This document shows positions 7,772 to 15,357 of a stretch of 64,000 nucleotides of DNA, in pieces. The notes under the pieces were generated by a model. It saw only the letters and a list, made by a program, of their open reading frames with translations, was not told the origin of the DNA and ran no database searches. Position numbers and translations under genes: made by a program. The number at the start of each line of letters is the position of its first letter. Positions within the stretch are counted from its first letter, which is position 1. This stretch comes from JACCTH01 sp963761985 (GTDB lineage: Bacteria > Actinomycetota > Acidimicrobiia > Spongiisociales > ZC4RG35), in assembly GCA_963761985.1 (NCBI GenBank), contig CAVXIT010000002.1, positions 1-64,000 on the forward strand. Reading direction: 5' to 3'.

Positions 7772-8040
7772 AGTCTCATCGTTTCGACCCCTGGTCGTTC
7801 ATCTTCGGTCTGATCATCATCGTCGTTGGCTTGTTCTTCCTAACCACCACCGATGCCTTCAATTTGGCGGGTCGGCTCGGTGCAGTCGTCGATCTCGGGC
7901 TCCCTATCCTGGCCTTGGTGATCGGAGCCGCTCTGGTCGTTCCCGCCCTGCGACGGCCCAAACCGCCGGTTCCGGCGCTCACTCCCGAGGAGAACGCAGC
8001 CCTGGCCGAACTCAACGAAACGGTGCCACCGGCGAGCTAG
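7768..8040 (+). CDS. Small two-helix membrane protein
   Basis: A 90-aa protein with two hydrophobic helices (WSFIFGLIIIVVGLFFLTTT and GLPILALVIGAALVVPAL) and a short proline-rich cytoplasmic tail. It overlaps the PspC/LiaF-like gene by ATGA, so it belongs to the same envelope operon. LiaI-like small membrane partners accompany LiaF-type proteins elsewhere, but no sequence motif proves that role here. Confidence 0.7.
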   Translation: MKSHRFDPWSFIFGLIIIVVGLFFLTTTDAFNLAGRLGAVVDLGLPILALVIGAALVVPALRRPKPPVPALTPEENAALAELNETVPPAS

Positions 8041-8080
8041 GAAGGGAAACATTCCTTCCGAGCGGAGTGTTATCTCCTCC

Positions 8081-8485
8081 ATGGAACAGCTGACAGATCG
8101 AGATTGGAAAGAAAAGCTCACCAGAGAGCAATACGACGTGTTGCGCAAGGGTGGAACCGAACGGGCTTTTACCGGGGAGTACTGGGACAACCACGACGAA
8201 GGGATCTATCTCTGCGCCGGGTGTGGGGCCAAACTCTTCGAGTCGAAGGACAAATTCGACTCTGGCACCGGCTGGCCATCATTTACGTGCCCGGCCCCCG
8301 ACGCCGGCCTCGAGGAGGAGAGTGATCGGAGCTGGGGAATGGTTCGGACCGAGGTGAAATGCGCCAATTGCGGCGGCCATCTCGGCCACGTGTTCCCGGA
8401 CGGCCCCCGACCTACGGGTTTGCGCTACTGCATGAACTCGGCGGCCCTCAAACTGGAGAAGGCTGAGGAGCCCGCCGGTTCTTGA
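8081..8485 (+). CDS. msrB: Peptide-methionine (R)-S-oxide reductase MsrB
   Basis: Reduces methionine-R-sulfoxide in oxidised proteins. The 134-aa protein carries the whole SelR domain: zinc-binding C45/C48 and C94/C97 (CAGC, CANC), the SGTGWPSF signature (61-68), and catalytic C117 in RYCMNSAAL. C70 right after WPSFT may act as the resolving cysteine. Length and motifs are normal for a free-standing MsrB. The 3' end overlaps the convergent permease gene by 38 bp. Confidence 0.96.
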   Translation: MEQLTDRDWKEKLTREQYDVLRKGGTERAFTGEYWDNHDEGIYLCAGCGAKLFESKDKFDSGTGWPSFTCPAPDAGLEEESDRSWGMVRTEVKCANCGGHLGHVFPDGPRPTGLRYCMNSAALKLEKAEEPAGS

Positions 8486-9230
8486 AGATGGTTTGAATCG
8501 CCACGACGATCAGGAAGAGGCCAAAGAACCGCGACAGATTCGTCGCCGGGATTTGTAGGGCCAGGAGGGCGGCGAATGGAGCGATCGCCGCCCCCACCAA
8601 ACCGAGGATGACCATCACCGGCCAATCGACGAAGCGGTTGGTGGCGTTTACTCGAGTAGCGGACGCCGCCGTAAAAAGAATCGCCAGCAGCGAGGTGCCC
8701 TCGGCGGTGTGCTGATCGATTCCCAGGAGAAACACCATCGCCGGAACCAGGACTGTTCCGCCACCCACACCTGCCAGACCCGAGGCCACTCCGGCCACCG
8801 CACCGAGCAATACTTCGATTACCCCACGCAAAACCTCCGAGTCGGTGACTGCGTTCGTCGCCAGGTCACTGCCGAATGTCATCCGAAGACCAGCGAGTAG
8901 CAGCACCACTCCAAAGATGATGCCGAGCGACCGTCCGCTCATTTGCTTCATCAGCTTGGCGCCGATCCACGAACCGACCACCCCTCCCAGCCCAAGCAGC
9001 ACTCCGACCCGCCAATCGAGACTTCCCGCGATCGCAAACGCGATGGTCCCGGCCAGAGCCACCAACAGAATCGAGGCGAGTGAGGTGGCGTTGGCACGAT
9101 GACGGCTGTAGCCAAGGGCAACCAGAGCTGGAACCATGACGATCCCGCCACCGACCCCGAGCAAACCCGACAACAAGCCGGTCGCCACACCGATCGCCAA
9201 GAACACCCACGGCGCCCTCCGGTCAGCCAC
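8448..9230 (-). CDS. TauE/SafE-family permease
   Basis: Integral membrane protein of 260 aa with about eight helices arranged as an internal duplication. The glycine-rich repeat motif occurs twice, as GLLGVGGGIVMVPALVALG near residue 22 and GLAGVGGGTVLVPAMVFLLG near 150. This is diagnostic of TauE/SafE (DUF81) exporters of sulfite, sulfoacetate or other organic anions; the substrate cannot be told. The first codon region overlaps the end of the upstream amidohydrolase gene by 8 bp, so the two are co-transcribed. Confidence 0.9.
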   Translation of the reverse strand: MADRRAPWVFLAIGVATGLLSGLLGVGGGIVMVPALVALGYSRHRANATSLASILLVALAGTIAFAIAGSLDWRVGVLLGLGGVVGSWIGAKLMKQMSGRSLGIIFGVVLLLAGLRMTFGSDLATNAVTDSEVLRGVIEVLLGAVAGVASGLAGVGGGTVLVPAMVFLLGIDQHTAEGTSLLAILFTAASATRVNATNRFVDWPVMVILGLVGAAIAPFAALLALQIPATNLSRFFGLFLIVVAIQTIFKNRRAPQPSPV

Positions 9231-10272
9231 CTTCGAGCCCTGCGAGGAAGGCGACCACCAATTCGCCCAACCGGTTGACGACGTAACCCCCCTCCTGAAC
9301 CACCACCGTCGGAAGATTCATTCCGCCGATCAAACGCCCCGCTTGATGGTGCCCGTCGACGCTGACCTGCAGGGGACTCTCGGGGTCATCCACAAACGAG
9401 TCGACGCCGAGTGACACAACAACCGCTTCGACGCCAGCGCCGAACTCGACCAACTGCCTGATCTTGTCGAGCCATTCGTCGTCTCCGGTGCCTGGCGACA
9501 CCGGCAGGTTGAGGTTGGCGCCGCCGCCCTCGCCGGTTCCGCGCTCATGAGCCCTCCCCACCCAATGCGGAAAGTATCCGGCGTCGGGGTCGATGTGCAC
9601 CGAGCCGTAGCGAACACGATCGGTGTCGTAGAAAATTTGCTGGGTGCCGTTGCCGTGATGGGCATCGATATCGATCACCGCCACCAGACCCAATGAGGAA
9701 AGGCGGTGCGCGGAAAGAGCGGCGTTGTTGACATAACACGCACCGCCATAGAAGGTCCGACCGGCATGGTGGCCCGGAGGTCTGACCGCGGCATACGCGA
9801 TGCATTCGCCGGCGGCGACGACATCGGCGGCGGTCAGGGCACAGGCTGCCGCCGCCCGGACTGCTTCCCAGGTTCCGGGGCCGATCAAGGTCATCGTGTC
9901 CATCGCGTACATCCCGGTGCGAGCCCCGACGGAGACCGGAATCGTGAGCGGCTCGCCGCACAACAGATCGGGGTGAGGAAACGAGTAAGGCACGACCTTT
10001 TCCTGCCCGGGATCGGTCGGATAGCCCGACCGGCCCCAGTCCTCCTGGGCGCGTCGAAGAAAGTCGATCAGTTCGGGGCTGTGAACGGCCGTGAGCTCTT
10101 CGTCGGAGATCTCTCCAGGCCCGCGGATTGAATATCCGGCATCGCTGACGGCTTGCAGAATGGCCTCCCCGCGGTCGGCGAGCTCGGTGCCGGGGATACG
10201 CACCCCGACCCAGATCTCGCCGTCGGGCACATGGCGCGCATGCTCGGGGCTGTACACGACGGTGACGGTCAT
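9223..10272 (-). CDS. Histone-deacetylase-fold acetylpolyamine amidohydrolase-like enzyme
   Basis: Zinc-dependent amidohydrolase of 349 aa in the arginase/deacetylase fold. The HH pair lies in RPPGHHAG (H168/H169) and zinc ligands in DIDAHHGNGTQ (D203, H205), with a further Asp in SLGVDSFVDDP. The GGACYVNNAA stretch and overall pattern fit bacterial acetylpolyamine amidohydrolases better than AcuC. It probably deacetylates small acetylated amines in the cytosol, though protein substrates cannot be excluded. It is the first gene of an operon with the TauE permease. Confidence 0.85.
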   Translation of the reverse strand: MTVTVVYSPEHARHVPDGEIWVGVRIPGTELADRGEAILQAVSDAGYSIRGPGEISDEELTAVHSPELIDFLRRAQEDWGRSGYPTDPGQEKVVPYSFPHPDLLCGEPLTIPVSVGARTGMYAMDTMTLIGPGTWEAVRAAAACALTAADVVAAGECIAYAAVRPPGHHAGRTFYGGACYVNNAALSAHRLSSLGLVAVIDIDAHHGNGTQQIFYDTDRVRYGSVHIDPDAGYFPHWVGRAHERGTGEGGGANLNLPVSPGTGDDEWLDKIRQLVEFGAGVEAVVVSLGVDSFVDDPESPLQVSVDGHHQAGRLIGGMNLPTVVVQEGGYVVNRLGELVVAFLAGLEGG

Positions 10273-10627
10273 GTCGCTGAGTTAAGCAACGCTCCCCCTC
10301 GGTTTCTCCCCTGAGGGAAGAGTGTGCTTGCTCGACGATATGTCTGCCCGACGAGGGGGGCGTTCTCTCAAAACAACCCAGGTCATCCATAACGACTCCG
10401 TTCGCAATGGAACAATTGCTCGTGCGTCAATAAAGCGCCCCCCTCCCCTCCGCTTCGCTCCGGGTACTCCCCCCTCCGGGGGGAGAACCGAATGGCCTAC
10501 TCCGCTTGCAATCGGACACCTGCTCATACGTGAATAGCCCGCCCCCTCCCCCCGAAGGCGAGAAACAGGACGCGCGGGGAAAACCAGAGGGGTTGAAACC
10601 GGCAGGCGTACCGCGTACAAACGCTGT
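10273..10627. other. Gene-free stretch with degenerate tandem repeat and GC palindrome
   Basis: No convincing gene lies in these 355 bp. Two related segments of about 54 bp, at about 10395-10448 and 10499-10552, share ACTCCG..GCAAT..CTGCTC.. and a GCCCCCCTCCCC end, with a period of 104 bp. Between them lies a perfect hairpin, CTCCCCCC-TCC-GGGGGGAG (10467-10485), with no T-tract on either side. A 162-codon minus-strand frame across the region has biased composition and no ribosome-binding site; I take it as chance. Confidence 0.55.
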
Positions 10628-11540
10628 ATGACGTTATGGACTGCCGACCAACATGAACGCCTCATAAATCTCATCCTTTCCAAAGTCGGACCAGAGGCGA
10701 CTGTCATCGCGGATGGCATGGCGATAGCCGGGCCGAGCGGTGGAGTCATGGGGCTCTCCAATCTCGCCAAGACTCTCCAGCATGTTCCCGAGTCTGATTG
10801 GGAGCTGGTGCTCGAGCCTTACCTGCCGTTGTTCGACGCTCCACCGGAGGTTCCGCGCGACTACGGGGAAGCGAGGCGGAAGCTTCGAATCCGACTCGAT
10901 CCTGATGCATCCGATCCTGGTTGGGCTGCCTCTCGGACGGTCTGTGAGGGCCTCGATCAGATCATCGTGTACCAGACCGACTTCGGAGCAATCACCGTCT
11001 CAGAGCAAGTGGTCGCGGGGTGGGGCATTCCGGCTGACGAGGTCTGGGCCGAGGCACTGGAACACACAATCTGGGATGAGCCTCGTGATCGCCGTACGGT
11101 CACCAAAGGCGAATGCCCGGTTCGTGTGGGTCCGAAACTCGTTCTACGCCTCGAGCGTGCTCCTCTCGCTCGGGCACCTCCTCTCGCCCGGCAATCGCTT
11201 CGGGGCGGTGGCAATGGTGCCCGTGCGCGATGCCCTCCTCTACTGCGAGATCAACGACGAGCATGTGGTCCACGCCTCCGCCGGAATGATCGAAGTGGGA
11301 GGTCGCTGGTATGTCGATGAACCGGGCGCTATCAGCGCCGACCTCTTCTGGTATCGCCGTACCGAAGCGGGATCGGTCATCTCGCGGATTGTGAAAGAGG
11401 TAAACCGGCACTACGAACCGTGCTGGGGTCCCGACTTCTCGGCTGCTCTGGCCGAGCTGTCGGCTGATCTCGCGCTAATCGATGGCGACCGTGTCAGGTA
11501 TCGGGCACGTAAGCGACCCGCTCCTACGATGCCTCGGTGA
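10628..11540 (+). CDS. Uncharacterised protein, frameshifted as read
   Basis: Two overlapping frames make one protein of about 303 aa. Residues up to RRTVTK are in the first frame and ARFVWVRNSFYASSVLL onward is in the next. Removing one A from the AAA at about 11103-11105 joins them as TKANARFVWVRN. The C-terminal part has a FGAVAMVPVRDALLY segment reminiscent of DUF1444/YtpQ-like proteins, but I do not recognise the family securely. Its stop overlaps the next gene by GTGA, so it heads a four-gene operon. TACAAA lies 6 nt before the ATG, a near match to the leaderless -10 pattern. Confidence 0.6.
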
Positions 11541-12704
11541 TCTCAGGTCCCTGGCTGCTCGACCCGGCGATCACCCACCTCAACCACGGTTCTTTCTCTG
11601 CGATACCGCTCCCTGTTCTGGAAGCGCAGGACAGTTGGCGCCGGCGTTGGGAAGCAGACACCACCGAGTTCGTCGTTTCGGAGTGGGAACCGGCGCTCGA
11701 TCGAAGCCGTGACCGCATTGGCCGAATTGGTCGGCGCCCAGCCGGAGAACATGGTTTTCGTCTCCAATGCGACGGCTGGCGTCAACATCGTCGCCCGCTC
11801 GCTCGAATTCTCTCCGGGTGATCAGATCATCACCACCAACCACGCCTACAACGCGTGTCGCAACGTGCTCGACTACGTCGCCTCCCGATCGGGAGCCGAG
11901 GTCGTCTCGGTGCAGGTGCCGTTCCCGCTCGCTGATTCGGCAGAGGTCACAGAAAGAATCGCTGCGGCTCTGACTTCCAAGACCCGCTTTGCGCTCATCG
12001 ATCACGTCACGTCAGCAACCGGAATCGTCCTGCCGGTCGACGACATCGTTCCGTTGCTCGAAGAAGCCGGAGTCGCGGTCTTGGTCGACGGTGCTCATGG
12101 CCCCGGATTGGTACCGATTGATCTCAACGAGCTCGGAGCGTCCTACTACACCGGAAACAATCACAAATGGCTCTCGTCACCAAAGGGCTCGGCGTTTCTC
12201 CACGCGCGGACCGACCGTGTCGATGATTTAGTGCCAGCGACGATCAGCCACGGCTGGAACGATCCCCGCACCGATCGGCCGCGCTTCTGGGTCCTGTTCG
12301 ACTATCCCGGCGCGATAGATGTCACCGCTCACCTCGTGCTCCCGGAAGCGATCGCGTTTCTGGCCGGCCTGCACCCCAATGGATTGCCTGGTTTGATGGC
12401 CCGCAATCGCGAATTGGCCCTCTCCCAACGGAAGCGCTTGGAAGAGTTCCTCGGCATCGACTCACCAGCGCCCGAGTCGATGATCGGAGCTCTCGCCTCG
12501 GTGCCCCTACCTGATGCCGCGGCGGGTGGACCTCCGGGCGTCATCGACCCACTCGGACGCACGCTGCGCAACGACTATCAGATCCAGGTGCCGATCTTCA
12601 TCTGGCCGGAGGCACCGCAACGACTGCTCCGGATCTCGGCCGCTCCCTATAACGACGAGTCCGACTATGACAAGCTGCTGGCAGCGCTCTCCAAAGAACT
12701 GTGA
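11537..12704 (+). CDS. Aminotransferase class V (isopenicillin-N-epimerase-like), frameshifted as read
   Basis: Fold-type I PLP enzyme of about 388 aa. The first frame gives GPWLLDPAITHLNHGSFSA, typical of the N-terminus of this family. The second frame gives VFVSNATAGVN, VDGAHGPG and the PLP-lysine motif NNHKWLSSPKGSAF. The frames join near 11700 if one base is removed, for example from the AA of CGAAGCC, giving ALDRAVTALAELVG. It probably acts on a small amino-acid-like substrate; the exact reaction is unknown. The GTG start and the stop both overlap neighbours by 4 bp. Confidence 0.8.
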
Positions 12705-13471
12705 TCGTTGCCATCACCGGAGCTTCCAGCGGGATTGGGTATGAAGTGGCACGCGCTTTGCAGACCGAGGACAATTGTCTCGTCCTGATCGGACGCGACG
12801 AGTCTCGCTATCAGGGACTCTGTCGGCCCAAGGATGTCTTCTTCACATGCGAGCTGTCGAGCCTCGCGTCGGTGGCCCTAACAAGTAAAGCCGTGAGAGA
12901 CGAGTTCGCAACGATCGACCTCTTGATCAACAACGCCGCGGCAGCCGGACAAAGGGGGGTGACGGTTGATGGCTTCGAGCTGGCTTTCGGGGTGAACTAT
13001 CTCTCGCACTATTTGCTAACCCGCTCGCTGGGTCGTGTCGAGCGCGTCGTCAACGTCAGCTCCGAGGCCCATCGGGGAGTAAAGAACCTCGATCCCGAAC
13101 GGGGTCTCGGGCGCACGCGGTCGCGGTTGGCATGGAGGGAGTACCAGTTCTCCAAGGCCGCCCAGATTGCCTTCACTCAAAGCCTGGTCAGGAGAAACGT
13201 CGCCGCCTACGCGGCCCACCCCGGAGTCATCGCCACCGAGTTGTGGCGGCGGGTGCCCGGCTTCCTGCGTGGCTTCGTGACCAGTCGCATGCAGCCTCCG
13301 AGCGCGGGAGCGATTCCCATCCTTCGCGCCGCGACCGACGCGTCTCTTGCGCCCGGCAGCTACATGACGCCGGGCGGAGTGGTTGCACCCAATCCGATTG
13401 TCACGGACGCCGGGGTCGCCGAGCGTCTCTGGCAGCGATCAGAACAGTGGGTGACCGTCTATCTCCCCTAG
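12701..13471 (+). CDS. Short-chain dehydrogenase/reductase
   Basis: NAD(P)-dependent oxidoreductase of 256 aa. It has the Rossmann motif TGASSGIG (7-14), NNAAAAG as the structural NNAG variant, a serine in VNVSSEAH, and the catalytic YxxxK as YQFSK. The sequence resembles the retinol-dehydrogenase/WW-domain oxidoreductase branch of the classical SDRs; the substrate is unknown. It starts at GTG 12701, overlapping the aminotransferase stop, within the same operon. Confidence 0.88.
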   Translation: MIVAITGASSGIGYEVARALQTEDNCLVLIGRDESRYQGLCRPKDVFFTCELSSLASVALTSKAVRDEFATIDLLINNAAAAGQRGVTVDGFELAFGVNYLSHYLLTRSLGRVERVVNVSSEAHRGVKNLDPERGLGRTRSRLAWREYQFSKAAQIAFTQSLVRRNVAAYAAHPGVIATELWRRVPGFLRGFVTSRMQPPSAGAIPILRAATDASLAPGSYMTPGGVVAPNPIVTDAGVAERLWQRSEQWVTVYLP

Positions 13472-13487
13472 CTCTCTGCGCCTTCCC

Positions 13488-13874
13488 ATGCCTGCGGTCT
13501 CGGCCATGGCGTCCCACTTCCGGGAATCGCTGCCGCTCGAATGCTGCGGACTGCTCGCGGGTGAAGGCAACCTGGTCCGTTTCGTATACCCCTTGACCAA
13601 CGCGGAGAACTCGGCCGTATCTTTCACAATTGCTCCAGCTGAGCATTTCGGCGCGTGGCGTCATGCCGAGACCAACGGGTGGGAACTGATTGGAGCTTTC
13701 CACTCCCATCCAGTGGGACCTGAACACCTTTCGACGACAGATGTCGCTCTGGCCGGCGAACCCGATTGGGTTTATGTGGTCGTAACCAGCCAGGGACCGA
13801 AAGCGTTCGTGATCATCGATCGCCGGGCAGCCGAGATTCCGATCGAACTTCAGACCCGGCAGGTCGGGTCGTAG
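13488..13874 (+). CDS. JAMM/MPN zinc protease, Mec-like
   Basis: A 128-aa single-domain JAB1/MPN metalloprotease. The JAMM set is complete: E18 (LPLECCG), H72 and H74 in FHSHP, S82 and D85 in LSTTD. Bacterial proteins of this size, such as Mycobacterium Mec, trim residues from the C-terminus of ubiquitin-like sulfur carrier proteins. The convergent neighbour, with a 25-bp overlap, is a rhodanese-MoeB enzyme that would charge such a carrier, which supports that role. No carrier gene (CysO/ThiS/MoaD) is visible here. Confidence 0.85.
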   Translation: MPAVSAMASHFRESLPLECCGLLAGEGNLVRFVYPLTNAENSAVSFTIAPAEHFGAWRHAETNGWELIGAFHSHPVGPEHLSTTDVALAGEPDWVYVVVTSQGPKAFVIIDRRAAEIPIELQTRQVGS

Positions 13875-15010
13875 TCCACCAACGTCGGCGGCGAGTCGGG
13901 GTTCGAGCACGCCTCGCAGTCGGCTCGTCGCTTTACCTTCACGTCGGTGAACGACTGGTCGAGTGCGTCGTAAACAAGCAGACGCCCGTTCAGGGTTTCG
14001 CCGATTCCCAGAAGGTGTTTGATTGCCTCCGCGGCCTGGATGGAACCAATGATGCCCGGCAACACGCCGAGCACTCCGGCCTCGGCGCAGTTGGGTGCGA
14101 GCTCGGGCGGAGGTGCTTCCGGAAAGATGCAGCGGTAGCACGGGCCCTCGTAGGGGACGAAGAAAGAAGCCTGCCCGTCAAAGCGAAAGATCGAACCGTG
14201 CGCAACGGGGATACGGAGTCGGAGCGACGCATCATTGATGAGATAGCGGGTCGGAAAGTTGTCTGAGCCGTCCACGATGACGTCATACCCACCCAGCAAC
14301 TCCTCGGCATTCGAAGCACCGATCCGCGTGCGATGCGTCAAGATCTCGACGTCGGGGTTGATGGCGTTGAGAGTCCGGCGGGCCGAGTCGACTTTGGGCA
14401 GACCGACCCGCTCGGTCGAGTGCAGCAGTTGTCGTTGCAAATTCGAGGCGTCCACCACATCGAAGTCGACGATGCCAATGGTTCCCACGCCGGCTGCGGC
14501 GAGATACAGGGCAGCCGGCGAGCTCAAACCCCCGGCGCCAATCACCATCACCTTGCTTTCGAGCAGTTTGAGCTGACCCTTCTCCCCCACCTCAGGCAGC
14601 ATCAGATGTCGTGCGTAGCGTTCGTTTTGCGCGGCGGTGAGCCCTCCGACCTCGGCCTCGATCGGATGGCCTTCCATCATCCAACGCTGGATGCCACCGG
14701 CCAAGGAGGTGGCCGAGGTGTATCCCATCTCGTGGAGCGTGCGGGCGGCCAGGGCGGAACGAGCGCCGCTGGCGCAATAGACGACGATGGGAGTATCCGG
14801 GGCAAGCCCGGCCCGTGCCACGGCCGATTCGATCGACGAGCGAGGAACCAAAGAGGCACCCGCGATCACTCCGCGGGCAAATTCCTCTTGTTCCCGGCAA
14901 TCGATCAAGACGACCGGACCCTTTTCGAGCTGCTGGGCGAGCTCGGCCGGAGTGGTCTCACCAGCGATGGCGATCGCTTCGCGCACCAGATCGGCATAGG
15001 TCTTGGGCAT
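13850..15010 (-). CDS. Rhodanese-MoeB/ThiF adenylyl- and sulfurtransferase
   Basis: E1-like enzyme of 386 aa that adenylates and sulfurates a ubiquitin-like sulfur carrier. An N-terminal rhodanese domain (about 15-120) has the active-site loop C79-ASGARS. The ThiF/MoeB domain follows, with GAGGLSS (158-164), catalytic Cys C308 in APNCAEAG, and zinc cysteines C291/C294 and C365/C368. In MoeZ the rhodanese is usually C-terminal; here it precedes the adenylation domain. ATG 15010 is 6 nt downstream of TAGACT (15022-15017 minus), so the transcript is probably leaderless. The convergent gene is a JAMM protease. Confidence 0.9.
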   Translation of the reverse strand: MPKTYADLVREAIAIAGETTPAELAQQLEKGPVVLIDCREQEEFARGVIAGASLVPRSSIESAVARAGLAPDTPIVVYCASGARSALAARTLHEMGYTSATSLAGGIQRWMMEGHPIEAEVGGLTAAQNERYARHLMLPEVGEKGQLKLLESKVMVIGAGGLSSPAALYLAAAGVGTIGIVDFDVVDASNLQRQLLHSTERVGLPKVDSARRTLNAINPDVEILTHRTRIGASNAEELLGGYDVIVDGSDNFPTRYLINDASLRLRIPVAHGSIFRFDGQASFFVPYEGPCYRCIFPEAPPPELAPNCAEAGVLGVLPGIIGSIQAAEAIKHLLGIGETLNGRLLVYDALDQSFTDVKVKRRADCEACSNPDSPPTLVDYDPTCRV

Positions 15011-15016
15011 GGGGCA

Positions 15017-15041
15017 AGTCTATTGGACCGGTGGATATCCT
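15017..15041. promoter_or_regulatory. Divergent leaderless promoters, moeZ-like and pntAB
   Basis: On the minus strand TAGACT (15022-15017) stands 6 nt before ATG 15010 of the rhodanese-MoeB gene. On the plus strand TATCCT (15036-15041) stands 6 nt before GTG 15048 of pntAB. Both fit a TANNNT -10 that puts the transcription start on the start codon. Only 37 bp separate the two starts. Confidence 0.55.
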
Positions 15042-15047
15042 CTTTGG

Positions 15048-15350
15048 GTGGGCTTTGCCGATGTTTACGTGTTCGTTCTGGCCGGATTTGTCGGTTATCA
15101 GATCATCACCCGGGTTCCGGCCCTTTTGCACACGCCCCTGATGGCTGCCACCAACGCCATCTCCGGCATATCGCTCGTCGGATCGCTGGTGGCTGCCGGC
15201 TCAGATCGCAACACCCTGTCGACCGTCCTCGGGGTGATCGCCGTGACGTGTGCGATGGCCAACGTCGTCGGCGGCTTTCTGATCACCGACCGCATGCTCT
15301 CGATGTTCCGGCGCACTGACCGGAATTTGCCTAGCAAGAAGCAGAGCTGA
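15048..15350 (+). CDS. pntAB: NAD(P) transhydrogenase alpha subunit, membrane part
   Basis: A 100-aa membrane subunit with about three to four helices (FADVYVFVLAGFVGYQIITR, TPLMAATNAISGISLVGS, TVLGVIAVTCAMANVVGGFL). It is part of the proton-pumping transhydrogenase that exchanges hydride between NADH and NADP+. GTG 15048 is chosen because TATCCT lies exactly 6 nt upstream; ATG 15009 would overlap the start codon of the divergent gene. pntB follows after 7 bp. The NAD(H)-binding subunit PntAA is not in the window. Confidence 0.85.
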   Translation: MGFADVYVFVLAGFVGYQIITRVPALLHTPLMAATNAISGISLVGSLVAAGSDRNTLSTVLGVIAVTCAMANVVGGFLITDRMLSMFRRTDRNLPSKKQS

Positions 15351-15357
15351 TCGCTCG

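Noticed and set aside
10282..10770. 162-codon minus-strand frame across the gene-free stretch and the start of the next gene
   Set aside because: Composition follows the repeats and the opposite gene, there is no ribosome-binding site or -10, and it overlaps the well-supported plus-strand gene.
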